Assembly: GCF_000971215.1 (NCBI RefSeq)
Contig: NZ_BBMA01000004.1
Span: 124,001-188,000 of the forward strand
Length of the DNA stretch: 64,000 nt
Direction: 5' to 3'
Origin: Demequina silvatica
GTDB taxonomy: Bacteria > Actinomycetota > Actinomycetes > Actinomycetales > Demequinaceae
Positions 1-7,716 of this stretch are shown here, piece by piece. Numbering within the stretch: position 1 is the first letter of the stretch; each line of letters opens with the position of its first letter. The notes under the pieces are model-generated. The model was not told where the DNA came from, ran no database searches, and worked only from the letters and a program-made list of their open reading frames with translations. Both the position numbers and the translations under genes were made by a program.

Positions 1-193
1 AGACGCGCATGACGTCCGCCACCCAGGTGGAGCCCTCGTGCGAGGCGACGGTCAGGCAGACGCCGTTGACCGCGATGGACTCGCCGTGGACAAGGTCGGT
101 GAAGCCGGGGGCCTCGATGGTGAGCCGAGCGCTCGCCTCGGAACGGGCCACCTCGGTGACCGTGCCGAGGGACTCGACGATGCCGGTGAACAT
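1..193 (-). CDS. ribE: Riboflavin synthase, N-terminal part (partial)
   Basis: This is the first 64 codons of the lumazine-dismutating riboflavin synthase, which makes riboflavin from two 6,7-dimethyl-8-ribityllumazines. The visible protein opens with the family hallmark MFTGIVE and continues to the segment around GESIAVNGVCLTV, typical of the first lumazine-binding repeat. The gene runs off the left edge, so the second repeat and C-terminus are not seen. Its ATG directly abuts the ribD stop codon with no spacer, so the two are almost certainly co-transcribed and translationally coupled. Confidence 0.92.
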   Translation of the reverse strand, partial: MFTGIVESLGTVTEVARSEASARLTIEAPGFTDLVHGESIAVNGVCLTVASHEGSTWVADVMRV

Positions 194-1189
194 CTACTGC
201 TGTCCTCTCTGGAAGAAGGCGGTGACCAGCGTATCGACGCCCAGGGCGGTCGCCGTCACATCCTGGCCTCTCAACGCGCCCCCCATCGTGGCGATTCCCA
301 GGTCTCCCACCGCGGACGTGCCCGCGCCCAGCAGCGCGGGCGCGATGTAGGCGTGGACCTCGTCGACCAGCCCCGCGCGCAGGAACGCGGTGGTGATGGT
401 GCCGCCGCCCTCGACCACCACCGTACGCACCTCGCGGGCCTCGAGCGCGGCGAGGGCGGCGTGGGGGTCACGGCTGCGGATCGCGATCGCGTTCTGGTCG
501 CGCCACACCTTCGCGCCGAACGTGTCCGACAGCCCCATGACCGCGCGCAGCGGCTGGTGCGGATCGGCGACGCCGGCGGGGCGGGCGGACAGCGCCGGGT
601 CGTCCGCCGTGACGGTGCCGGTGCCCACCAGGATCGCGCCGACCTCGGCGCGGACGGTGTGGGCGTGGGCGCGCGCCTCCTCGCCGGTGATCCAGAAGCT
701 GGTGCCGTCCGCCGCTGCGGTGCGGCCGTCGAGCGTCTGCGCCCACTTGGCGATCACCCACGGCCTGCCATGCGCGACCGCGCCCAGCCAGCGGCGGTTG
801 ACCTCCCACGCGCCGTGGTGCGGCACGTGGACCGCGTCGATGCCGCGCGAGCGCAGCACCTCTCCCCCGCGCGACGCCACGGGGTTGGGGTCCTCCACGG
901 CGTAGCGGACCCGCGCGATCCCGGCGCGCGTGAGCGCGTCCGTGCAGGGGCCGGTGCGGCCGGTGTGGGAGCACGGCTCGAGCGTGACGTACGCCGTCGC
1001 CCCGGCGACGTCGGCATGGCCCCTGGCCCGCGCATCGTCCAGCGCGGTGGGCTCGGCGTGCGGGGTGCCGGCGCCGTGGTGCCAGCCCTCCCCGAGCACG
1101 CGGCCGTCCTGGGCGACGATCACGCAGCCGACGCGAGGGTTGGGGCCGTGCGCCGGGCCGCGCAGGGCGAGCTCGACGGCGCGGTCCAT
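194..1189 (-). CDS. ribD: Bifunctional riboflavin deaminase/reductase RibD
   Basis: RibD catalyses the second and third steps of riboflavin synthesis: deamination of the GTP-derived pyrimidine, then reduction of its ribose side chain. The zinc deaminase site is visible as H44-A-E46 and two cysteines, C73 (in EPCSHTGRTGPC) and C82. The C-terminal half is the RibD reductase domain. At 331 aa it is slightly short for the family because the protein begins almost directly at the deaminase fold (MDRAVELALRGP). It follows rpe by 4 nt and precedes ribE without a gap, forming an rpe-ribD-ribE unit. Confidence 0.95.
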   Translation of the reverse strand: MDRAVELALRGPAHGPNPRVGCVIVAQDGRVLGEGWHHGAGTPHAEPTALDDARARGHADVAGATAYVTLEPCSHTGRTGPCTDALTRAGIARVRYAVEDPNPVASRGGEVLRSRGIDAVHVPHHGAWEVNRRWLGAVAHGRPWVIAKWAQTLDGRTAAADGTSFWITGEEARAHAHTVRAEVGAILVGTGTVTADDPALSARPAGVADPHQPLRAVMGLSDTFGAKVWRDQNAIAIRSRDPHAALAALEAREVRTVVVEGGGTITTAFLRAGLVDEVHAYIAPALLGAGTSAVGDLGIATMGGALRGQDVTATALGVDTLVTAFFQRGQQ

Positions 1190-1193
1190 GGGC

Positions 1194-1859
1194 TCAGCGA
1201 TGGTGCACCGCCTGCGCCAGGGCGCGCAGCGCGCCGATCTCCGCGCCGCGGTCCTTCGCGCCGTACACCGCGGACCCCGCGACCAGGACGTCGCCGCCCG
1301 CCTCCACCACGGTCGCGATGGTGTCGCGCGCGACTCCGCCGTCGGCCTGGAGCCACAGGTCGCGTCCGGCGGCCTCGGCGGCCTCGCGCAGGCGCGTGAG
1401 CTTGGGCATCATGTCGGCCATGAAGGCCTGGCCGCCGAACCCGGGCTCGACGGTCATCACCAGCACCATGTCGAGCGTGTCGAGCAGCGGCAGCACGTCC
1501 TCGACGGGGGTGCCGGGCTTGATCGCGCACGACGCGCGGGCGCCCAGGGAGCGCAGGTCCTTGGCGATGGTGCGCGGGTCGCGGGCCGCCTCGAGGTGGA
1601 ACGTCACCGACGCGGCGCCGATCTCCGCGTAGCGCGGCGCCCACCGGTCGGGGTCCTCGATCATGAGGTGCGCGTCGATGGGCAGCGGCGAAACCTGCGC
1701 GATGCGCTCGACCACGGGCAGCCCGAGCGTGAGGTTGGGCACGAAGTGCCCGTCCATCACGTCGACGTGGAGCCAGTCGGCGTCGCTGACCGCGAGGATG
1801 TCCCGCTCGAGGTTCGCGAAGTCGGCGGACAGGATGCTCGGCGCGATCTGGATGCCCAT
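1194..1859 (-). CDS. rpe: Ribulose-phosphate 3-epimerase
   Basis: This enzyme interconverts ribulose 5-phosphate and xylulose 5-phosphate in the pentose phosphate pathway. The 221-aa TIM barrel carries the family signatures [27 protein letters not shown] (metal-binding His and Asp) and HLMIEDP. It heads the transcript continuing into ribD and ribE, a sensible pairing because ribulose 5-phosphate is a riboflavin precursor. A TAGGCT hexamer ends 6 nt before the ATG and there is no Shine-Dalgarno, so the message is probably leaderless. Confidence 0.96.
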   Translation of the reverse strand: MGIQIAPSILSADFANLERDILAVSDADWLHVDVMDGHFVPNLTLGLPVVERIAQVSPLPIDAHLMIEDPDRWAPRYAEIGAASVTFHLEAARDPRTIAKDLRSLGARASCAIKPGTPVEDVLPLLDTLDMVLVMTVEPGFGGQAFMADMMPKLTRLREAAEAAGRDLWLQADGGVARDTIATVVEAGGDVLVAGSAVYGAKDRGAEIGALRALAQAVHHR

Positions 1860-1865
1860 ACGTCG

Positions 1866-1871
1866 AGCCTA
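1866..1871 (-). promoter_or_regulatory. Putative -10 element of rpe (leaderless)
   Basis: The hexamer TAGGCT on the minus strand fits the actinobacterial TANNNT -10 and lies 6 nt before the rpe ATG, placing the expected transcription start at or next to the start codon. Its first three bases are the TAG stop codon of the upstream sugar isomerase gene. No convincing -35 was seen. Confidence 0.5.
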
Positions 1872-3101
1872 GTGGCGGTCTCGGACGTCCCTCAGCGCGG
1901 TGGCGAAGGAGGGCGCGATCGGCAGCTCGGGCAGGACCACGGCCTGGTACGCGTGGTAGACGTCGGGCTTGCCTGGCCACACCGTGCCGGCGGGCCGGTT
2001 CGCCGTGTCGAGCTCGTGGTGCCAGGAGCCACGCTCGTGGTCGATGAGGTGGGCGTCCGCGTACTCCCACCAGGAGCGCGCGTCCGCGGCGTAGCGGGCG
2101 TCGCCGGTGACCTGGCGCAGCGCCTCGGCGGCGTTGACGGCCTCCGCGAGCACCCAGTGCATGCGCTCGCGGACCACGGGCGCGCCGTTCCAGTCGGTGG
2201 TGTAGACGAAGCCGGGCGCGCCGTCCGCGTCCCAGCCGTCGGCGACAGCGCGGTCGTAGAGGGCGGCGGCGGGCTCGCGCAGGCCATCCGTTCCCAGCGA
2301 GGCGTCGACGGAGAGCATGAGGCGCGCCCACTCGAGGCCGTGGCCCACGGTGGCGCCGTAGGGGCGGAACGGGTGGGCGGGCTCAGCGCGGTTGTGCTCG
2401 AGCAACGGCGTCCAGTCAGCGTCGAAGTGCTCGGGGATGCGCCAGTCGTTTGCGCGGGCCCACTCGGCGACGCGGCCGGCGATGCGAGCGGCGCGCACGT
2501 GCCACTCGCGGTCGCCCGTGACGTCGCCCGCGGCCAGGTACGCCTCGACGGTGTGCATGTTGGCGTTGACGCCGCGGTAGGTGTCGAGCGTGGTCCAGGA
2601 GGCGTCCCACTCCTCGACGGACAGGCCCTCGTCCTCGTCCCAGAAGCGGTCGAGCGACACCCCGAGGGCGTCCGCGAGCAGAGCGTCCGCGCCCTCGACC
2701 CCGGCCGCGACGGCCGACGAGGCGGCGAGGACCACGAACGCGTGGCCGTACGCCTGCTTCGCGGTGACCGTCGGCACCCCGTCCTCGACCGCGGCGAACC
2801 AGCCGCCGTCCACGCTGTCGCGGAGGGCGCCGGCGGCGAGCGCGCGCACCCCGTGGGTCGCCAGCGCGAGCAGCGCTGCCCGGTCCGGTCCGCCCTCGGC
2901 AGGCGGCTCGTCGGCGAGCGCGCCGAGCGCCGCCACGTGCGTCATGCGGCACGTGATCCACAGCTCCACCGGGTGGGAGGCGTCGACGCGGCCATCCTCG
3001 TCGAGCCAGCCGAAGCCGTCGGGACGCGTCGCGCCCGTCATGAAGCGCAGCAGGTCCGCGCGCTGGGCCGCGAGGTAGGTAGCGTCTCCCGGATGGGTCA
3101 T
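1869..3101 (-). CDS. AGE-family sugar epimerase/isomerase
   Basis: This 410-aa protein belongs to the N-acylglucosamine 2-epimerase superfamily of (alpha/alpha)6 barrels, which epimerise or isomerise sugars such as N-acyl-hexosamines, mannose or sulfoquinovose. Supporting motifs are MHTVEAYLAAGD, VGHGLEWARLML and, near the C-terminus, HHELD followed by WPGKPDVYHAYQAV, supplying the conserved active-site histidines. The start MTHPGDATY was chosen because it lies 1 nt after the esterase stop; longer in-frame extensions run inside that gene. The substrate cannot be named from sequence; the W-PGKPDVYHAYQ ending leans towards free-sugar isomerases of the mannose/YihS type (inference). Confidence 0.8.
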   Translation of the reverse strand: MTHPGDATYLAAQRADLLRFMTGATRPDGFGWLDEDGRVDASHPVELWITCRMTHVAALGALADEPPAEGGPDRAALLALATHGVRALAAGALRDSVDGGWFAAVEDGVPTVTAKQAYGHAFVVLAASSAVAAGVEGADALLADALGVSLDRFWDEDEGLSVEEWDASWTTLDTYRGVNANMHTVEAYLAAGDVTGDREWHVRAARIAGRVAEWARANDWRIPEHFDADWTPLLEHNRAEPAHPFRPYGATVGHGLEWARLMLSVDASLGTDGLREPAAALYDRAVADGWDADGAPGFVYTTDWNGAPVVRERMHWVLAEAVNAAEALRQVTGDARYAADARSWWEYADAHLIDHERGSWHHELDTANRPAGTVWPGKPDVYHAYQAVVLPELPIAPSFATALRDVRDRH

Positions 3102-3102
3102 G

Positions 3103-4080
3103 TCAGCTCCACAGGTTCTGAAGGAAGCGCGCCTGACGCTCCCACTGGTACTGGTCGCCGCCCTCGTGGCCGTTGAAGCGGTAGGTGACCATCTCCTTGG
3201 GCCCGCCCCAGGCGTGGAAGGCGGCGAAAACGGTCGAGGGCGGGGTGATCGGGTCGCGCAGCGCCGCCGAGAACAGCGCGGGCGCCGTCGCACGGGCGGC
3301 GTGGTGGACGCCGTCGACGTAGCGCAGAGTCGCCAGCGCACGCTCCTCGTGGTCGCGGTGGACCGCGAGGTAGCGGCAGATCTCCTGGTAGGGGTCGCTG
3401 TCGGCGACGTCCATGCCGCGCTCGATGTCGCAAAGAAAGGGTACGTCGGCGAGCACCGCTGCCACGTCCGTCAGGCCCGCGGCCGCGACCGCGAGCCCGC
3501 CTCCCTGGCTGGTCCCGGCCACCACCACGCGATCGGCGTCGATCCCGTCCAGGGCGCGCGCGGCCTCGACCGCGCGCACGGCGTCGGTGATGACGCGCCG
3601 GTAGTAGTAGCTGTCGAAGTCGAGGATGCCGCGCGTCATGTACCCGGGGTGGGCCGGACCGCCCGCCGCTCCCCCGCCCGACGCATCGTCCGTGTGCCCG
3701 CCCGAACCCCACGCCGAGCCCTGCCCCCGGGTGTCCATGATGAGGTGCGCGTACCCGGCTGCGGACCAGGACAGCCGCTCGTGCGGGAGGCCGCGCCCGC
3801 CGCCGTAGCCGTTGAACTGCACCACCACGGGCAGGTCGCCGGAGATGCCGCGGGGACGGAGGAGCCACGCCCGGATGGGGTCGCCGCCGAAGCCCGCGAA
3901 GGTGACGTCCGCAACGTCGACCGTGGCGAGCACCGAGTCGACCGGCGTGACGGTGAGCGCGAGGTCGTGCCGCCGGGTCTCGGCGAGCGTGGTGGCCCAG
4001 CGGGCGTCGAAGTCGGCCGGCTCGGGTGCCACGGACCGGTACGAGGCGAGCTCCTGCAGGCTCAGGTCGAAGTACGGCAA
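3103..4080 (-). CDS. AXE1-family acetyl esterase (acetylxylan esterase / cephalosporin-C deacetylase)
   Basis: This 325-aa alpha/beta hydrolase removes acetyl groups from xylo-oligosaccharides or related substrates and has no signal peptide, so it is cytoplasmic. The catalytic triad can be placed at S191 in AGTSQGGG, D276 in ALRDPITPP and H305 in NGHEGGDQ, and the oxyanion region is QFNGYGGGRG. The start is a TTG, supported by an AGGAG six bases upstream. It is followed after 1 nt by the AGE-family isomerase, suggesting joint intracellular processing of an acetylated sugar (inference), and is divergent from an AraC-type regulator. Confidence 0.85.
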   Translation of the reverse strand: MPYFDLSLQELASYRSVAPEPADFDARWATTLAETRRHDLALTVTPVDSVLATVDVADVTFAGFGGDPIRAWLLRPRGISGDLPVVVQFNGYGGGRGLPHERLSWSAAGYAHLIMDTRGQGSAWGSGGHTDDASGGGAAGGPAHPGYMTRGILDFDSYYYRRVITDAVRAVEAARALDGIDADRVVVAGTSQGGGLAVAAAGLTDVAAVLADVPFLCDIERGMDVADSDPYQEICRYLAVHRDHEERALATLRYVDGVHHAARATAPALFSAALRDPITPPSTVFAAFHAWGGPKEMVTYRFNGHEGGDQYQWERQARFLQNLWS

Positions 4081-4124
4081 TGCATGCTCCTGTTCCGCGC
4101 ACGGCGGCGACGCCGCGCAACGCG

Positions 4125-4130
4125 AGCCTA
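4125..4130 (-). promoter_or_regulatory. Putative -10 of the esterase-isomerase operon
   Basis: TAGGCT on the minus strand within GCCACTAGGCTC would start a transcript about 37 nt upstream of the TTG start. The same GCCACTAGGCT string recurs upstream of rpe and metK. It lies in the 74-bp divergent gap to the AraC-type regulator, which may control it. Confidence 0.4.
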
Positions 4131-4154
4131 GTGGCCGGTGGCAGGATCGGAGGC

Positions 4155-4574
4155 GTGGACCTCGACACCCTGGTGCTCATGCGGCGCGTGCGTGACCGCA
4201 TCGACCGCGAGTACGCGCGCCCCCTGGATCTCGAGGACCTCGCGCGCGGCGTCCACGTCTCCAGCGGCCACCTCAGCCGGCAGTTCAGGGCGGCGTACGG
4301 CGAGACGCCGTATCAGTACCTCATGACGCGCCGCATCGAACGCGCGATGACGCTGCTGAGGCGCGGCGACCTGTCCGTCACGGAGGTCTGCTTCGCGGTC
4401 GGCTGCCAGTCGCTCGGCACCTTCAGCACGCGCTTCACCGAGCTCGTGGGCGTCCCGCCGAGCGTCTACCGCGCCGAGGGCGCGCAGGTGCTGCCCGGCA
4501 TGGCGCCGTGCATCGCGCGCCGCATCACGCGACCCGTCAGGAATCGAGAAGCGGAACCGGCGCCCGCTCCGTAG
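4155..4574 (+). CDS. Short AraC/XylS-type transcriptional regulator
   Basis: This 139-aa protein is essentially a stand-alone AraC DNA-binding domain. The first helix-turn-helix lies around LEDLARGVHVSSGHLSRQF and the second around SVTEVCFAVGCQSLGTFST, followed by the signature FTELVGVPPSVYR. No ligand domain precedes it. I chose the GTG at 4155 because GGATCGGAGG sits just upstream; longer in-frame openings enter the divergent esterase promoter. The position suggests it regulates the esterase/isomerase genes or the downstream VOC gene. Its TAG stop overlaps the VOC -10 element. Confidence 0.82.
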   Translation: MDLDTLVLMRRVRDRIDREYARPLDLEDLARGVHVSSGHLSRQFRAAYGETPYQYLMTRRIERAMTLLRRGDLSVTEVCFAVGCQSLGTFSTRFTELVGVPPSVYRAEGAQVLPGMAPCIARRITRPVRNREAEPAPAP

Positions 4575-4577
4575 CCT
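4572..4577 (+). promoter_or_regulatory. Putative -10 of the VOC gene (leaderless)
   Basis: TAGCCT begins with the stop codon of the AraC-type gene and is followed by 7 nt and the VOC ATG, the geometry expected for a leaderless actinobacterial transcript. No Shine-Dalgarno precedes the ATG. Confidence 0.5.
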
Positions 4578-4584
4578 GGCAGTC

Positions 4585-5001
4585 ATGACCATCAGCATCC
4601 ATTCGAGCTTCCTGCCACACCTCGACCCCGAGGCCTCGCTGGCCTTCTACCGCGATGTGCTCGGCTTCGAGGTCCGCCTCGACGTGGGCCACGGCGCCAT
4701 GCGGTGGATCACCGTCGGGCCCGCCGGCCAGCCCGACACCGCAGTGGTGCTCCACCCGCCCGCCGTAGGCCACGAGTTCAGCGACGCCGAGCGCGACACC
4801 CTGCTCGAGGTCATCGCGAAGGGCAGCTACTTCGGCATCAACCTCGCGACCGAGGACCTCGACGCGGAGTTCGCGCGCCTCGAGGCGGCGGGCGTGGACG
4901 TGGTCCAGGAGCCGATCGCCCAGGAGTACGGCGTCCGCGACGCCGCCTTCCGCGACCCCGCGGGCAACCTCATCCGCATCCAGGAGGTCCCTCATGTCTA
5001 G
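4585..5001 (+). CDS. VOC-family protein (glyoxalase/bleomycin-resistance fold)
   Basis: The 138-aa protein has the two beta-alpha-beta-beta-beta modules of the vicinal oxygen chelate superfamily: the first opens with SSFLPHLDPEASLAFYRDVLGFEV, split here as SSFLPHLDPEA and SLAFYRDVLGFEV, and the last ends AFRDPAGNLIRIQE. Members bind a divalent metal and act as glyoxalases, dioxygenases or binding proteins. Substrate is unknown. Its 3' end overlaps the DUF1801 gene by 8 nt, so the two are coupled. Confidence 0.85.
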   Translation: MTISIHSSFLPHLDPEASLAFYRDVLGFEVRLDVGHGAMRWITVGPAGQPDTAVVLHPPAVGHEFSDAERDTLLEVIAKGSYFGINLATEDLDAEFARLEAAGVDVVQEPIAQEYGVRDAAFRDPAGNLIRIQEVPHV

Positions 5002-5422
5002 CGGTTTCTCCGACGCCGAGCGCGCCGCCATGAAGCAGCGCGCCGACGAGCTGCGCGCCTCGAAGGGCCTCAAGGGCGCCGCGCGCCTCGCCAAGGAGCT
5101 CGAGGCGTGCGTCGAGGCCATCGAGGCGCTGGACGGCGTCGACCGCGACGTCGCGTCGCGCCTCCACATGATCGTCGCCGAGGAGGCGCCCGAGCTCGCG
5201 CCCAAGACCTGGTACGGCTTCCCCTCCTATGCCCGCGACGGCAAGGTGATGGTGTTCTACCAGCCAGCCTCCAAGTTCGCGACGCGCTACGGCCACGTGG
5301 GCTTCAACGAGGACGCGCGGCTCGACGACGGCCCCATGTGGGCCACCGCCTTCGCGATCATCGAGATGAACGACCAGGTGGACGATGCGCTGCGCACCCT
5401 GGTGCGCAAGGCCGCCGGGTAG
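4994..5422 (+). CDS. DUF1801 / YdhG-like protein
   Basis: This 142-aa cytoplasmic protein has the DUF1801 core, visible as PKTWYGFPSYARDGKVMVFYQ and ATAFAIIEMND separated by KFATRYGHVGF. The fold is related to frataxin-like and YjbR-like proteins, and some members have been proposed as iron-binding, but no function can be assigned here. Its start lies inside the VOC gene, implying co-translation; the pair may act on the same metabolite. The C-terminal DDA is encoded by one copy of the recurring GGACGATGCG motif. Confidence 0.75.
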   Translation: MSSGFSDAERAAMKQRADELRASKGLKGAARLAKELEACVEAIEALDGVDRDVASRLHMIVAEEAPELAPKTWYGFPSYARDGKVMVFYQPASKFATRYGHVGFNEDARLDDGPMWATAFAIIEMNDQVDDALRTLVRKAAG

Positions 5423-5450
5423 CCGGCCGGCTGGGAGCTACGCGCCCGGC
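5414..5450. terminator. Putative bidirectional terminator between convergent genes
   Basis: GCCGGG at 5414 pairs with CCCGGC ending at 5450, and TAGC with GCTA inside it, giving a hairpin that spans the stop codons of both the DUF1801 gene and rsmB. There is no clear U tract on either side. Confidence 0.4.
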
Positions 5451-6769
5451 TTCTCCAGCAGGGCGAGGAACATCGAGTCGGTGCCGTGCACGTGCGTCCA
5501 CAGCTGGACGTGCGGGCCGGCGCCCCACATGCGCGGGGTCGTGTCCGTCACGGCCGCCACGGCCTCGCGCGCGTCGAGCTGACGCAGCGTGGTCCCGGCG
5601 ACGATCGCCCTGGTCTCGGCCAGCACCGGCGAGCACGTGATGTAGGCGAGCAGCCCGCCGGGCGCGAGCAGCCGCTCGGCGTTGGCCAGCAGCGCCTTCT
5701 GCAGCGCGACCAGCTCGGGCAGGTCCTCGGGCTGGCGGCGCCACCGGGACTCGGGACGGCGGCGCAGGGCGCCGAGACCCGAGCAGGGGGCGTCGAGGAC
5801 GATGCGGTCGTACGTCCCGCTCTCGCCCCACGTGGTCCCGTCCCCGGTATGGACGGTGACCACCTCGTCGGGCACGGCGCGGACGGAGCGGCGCACCAGG
5901 TCCGCGCGGTGCGGGTGCAGCTCGACCGCGTCGAGCGTGGCGGCGCCGTCCGCGGCGAGCGCGCCGAGCAGGGCAGCCTTGCCGCCGGGCCCGGAACACA
6001 GGTCGAGCCAGCGCTCGCCCGGCTCGACGGGCTGTGCGGCTGCGAGGGCGGCGGCGACCACCTGGCTGCCCTCGTCCTGCACGGCCGCGGTGCCCTCCGC
6101 GACGGCCTCGAGGTCTCCCGGACGTCCGCCCGGCAGCACCACGGCGTAGGGCGAGTACTCCCCCGCCTCCCCGCCCGCCTGCTGGATGAGCTCCTCGGGG
6201 TCGATCAGCCCGGGCCGGGCCACCAGCGTGACGCGGGCCGGGGAGTTGTCGGACTCGAGCAGCGCGGCCACCTCGCCCTCGTGGCCGTCCGCGGCGAGGG
6301 CCTCCTCGAGCTCCTTCACCACCCAGCCGGGGTGCGAATGGCGCGTGGCGAGGTCCGTGCCCACCAGGTCGAGCCACTCCTCCGCGTCGCGCTCGGTGAT
6401 CCGGCGCATCACGGCGTTGGCGAGGCGCGAGGCGCCCTCGTTGCGCTCGCGGCGCACCTGGGAGACGGTCTCGTTGACAGCGGCGTGCGGGGGGACGCGC
6501 ATCGCGAGGTGCTGGTGCGCGCCCAGCCACAGCGACACGCGGACCTCGGCGTCGAGGTCGCGGGGGTCGCGGCCGGAGGCACGCTCGATGATCGCGTCGT
6601 ACAGCCCGCGCATGCGCAGGGTGCCGTACGCGAGCTCGGTGGCGAAGCCCGCGTCGCGACCCTCGAGGCGCATGCGCTCGAGCAGCGACGGCATGAGCAG
6701 GTTGGCGTACGCGCCCTCGGTGGAGACCGCCATCACGCAGTCGTAGGCGACGTCCCGTGCGCGGCTCAT
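5438..6769 (-). CDS. rsmB: 16S rRNA m5C967 methyltransferase RsmB
   Basis: RsmB methylates a cytosine of 16S rRNA with SAM. The 443-aa protein has an N-terminal NusB-like RNA-binding domain (ELAYGTLRMRGLYD, then LANAVMRRI) and a C-terminal Rossmann methyltransferase domain with motif I LDLCSGPGGKAALL, motif IV LDAPCSGLGALRRRPE and the catalytic cysteine motif ITCSPVLAET. The ATG was chosen because it forms an ATGA overlap with the fmt stop codon; a much longer open frame upstream lies inside fmt and is a shadow. Transcribed with fmt. Confidence 0.93.
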   Translation of the reverse strand: MSRARDVAYDCVMAVSTEGAYANLLMPSLLERMRLEGRDAGFATELAYGTLRMRGLYDAIIERASGRDPRDLDAEVRVSLWLGAHQHLAMRVPPHAAVNETVSQVRRERNEGASRLANAVMRRITERDAEEWLDLVGTDLATRHSHPGWVVKELEEALAADGHEGEVAALLESDNSPARVTLVARPGLIDPEELIQQAGGEAGEYSPYAVVLPGGRPGDLEAVAEGTAAVQDEGSQVVAAALAAAQPVEPGERWLDLCSGPGGKAALLGALAADGAATLDAVELHPHRADLVRRSVRAVPDEVVTVHTGDGTTWGESGTYDRIVLDAPCSGLGALRRRPESRWRRQPEDLPELVALQKALLANAERLLAPGGLLAYITCSPVLAETRAIVAGTTLRQLDAREAVAAVTDTTPRMWGAGPHVQLWTHVHGTDSMFLALLEKPGA

Positions 6770-7701
6770 GCCTCCCCCAGCTGGGCGCCCTCGCCCAGGC
6801 GTGCGCCGCGCCACCAGGCGGCGGCGTCCATCGGCTTCTTTCCCGCCGGCGCGATCCAGCCGAGCGCGACCGGCTCGCTGCCGGTGCCCACCAGGACCTC
6901 GCCCTCCTCGAGGCGCAGCTGGCCCGGGGCGGTGCCGCGTCGCTGCGGTCGCGGCGAGACAGGGCCCAGCTTGGCCACCGAGCCATCGGGCAGCGTGGTC
7001 CACGCGCCCGGCGCGGGGGTGCAGCCGCGGATGCGGCGGTCCACCACGTGCGCGGCGAGGTCCCAGCGGACGTAGGCGTCCTCGCGGGTGAGCTTCTCCG
7101 CGTAGCTGACGTCCTCCGCGCTCTGCGGCTGCGGGCGCGCCTCGCCGGAGTCGAGCAGCTCGAGCGACTGCACCATGAGCGGCGCGCCCAGCGTGGCGAG
7201 CCGCTCGAGCAGGTCGCCGGCGGTGTCGGTGATGCGGATGCGCTCCGTGAGCGTCCCGATCACCGGGCCCGTGTCCAGGCCCTTCTCGATCACGAACGTG
7301 CTCGCGCCGGTGATCTCGTCGCCGCCCATGATCGCGCGCTGTACCGGGGCCGCGCCGCGCCACGTAGGCAGCACGGAGAAGTGCAGGTTGACCCAGGCGA
7401 GGCGCACGGCGGCCAGCAGCGCGGGCCGCAGGATCTGGCCGTACGCCACCACGGCGGCGGCGTCGACCTCGAGCTCCTTGACGCGGGCCACCACCTCGGG
7501 GGCGGAGGCCTTCTCGGGCGTCCACACGTCCAGCCCGCGCTCGAGCGCGTACTGCTTGACGGGCGACGGGTGCAGGGTGCGTCCCCGCTTGCCGGGGGCG
7601 TCGGGCTGGGTGAGGACCGCCACGATCTCATGGCCCGCACCCTCGAGGGCGGCCAACGTCGGGACGGCGATCTCGGGCGTTCCGGCGAAGATCAGGCGCA
7701 T
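6766..7701 (-). CDS. fmt: Methionyl-tRNA formyltransferase
   Basis: Fmt formylates initiator Met-tRNA using 10-formyl-tetrahydrofolate. The 311-aa sequence begins MRLIFAGTPEIAVP and contains the catalytic set N105 and H107 in NLHFSVLP and D143 in GLDTGPVI, followed by the C-terminal tRNA-binding domain. It is the first gene of an fmt-rsmB pair. There is no ribosome binding site; instead TAAAAT, the best -10 hexamer in this region, ends 6 nt before the ATG, so the transcript should be leaderless. Confidence 0.95.
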   Translation of the reverse strand: MRLIFAGTPEIAVPTLAALEGAGHEIVAVLTQPDAPGKRGRTLHPSPVKQYALERGLDVWTPEKASAPEVVARVKELEVDAAAVVAYGQILRPALLAAVRLAWVNLHFSVLPTWRGAAPVQRAIMGGDEITGASTFVIEKGLDTGPVIGTLTERIRITDTAGDLLERLATLGAPLMVQSLELLDSGEARPQPQSAEDVSYAEKLTREDAYVRWDLAAHVVDRRIRGCTPAPGAWTTLPDGSVAKLGPVSPRPQRRGTAPGQLRLEEGEVLVGTGSEPVALGWIAPAGKKPMDAAAWWRGARLGEGAQLGEA

Positions 7702-7707
7702 CCGGCC

Positions 7708-7713
7708 ATTTTA
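7708..7713 (-). promoter_or_regulatory. Putative -10 of fmt (leaderless)
   Basis: TAAAAT on the minus strand is followed by six bases and the fmt ATG. It lies in the 15-bp gap after priA, so fmt-rsmB can be transcribed independently of priA. Confidence 0.55.
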
Positions 7714-7716
7714 CTG

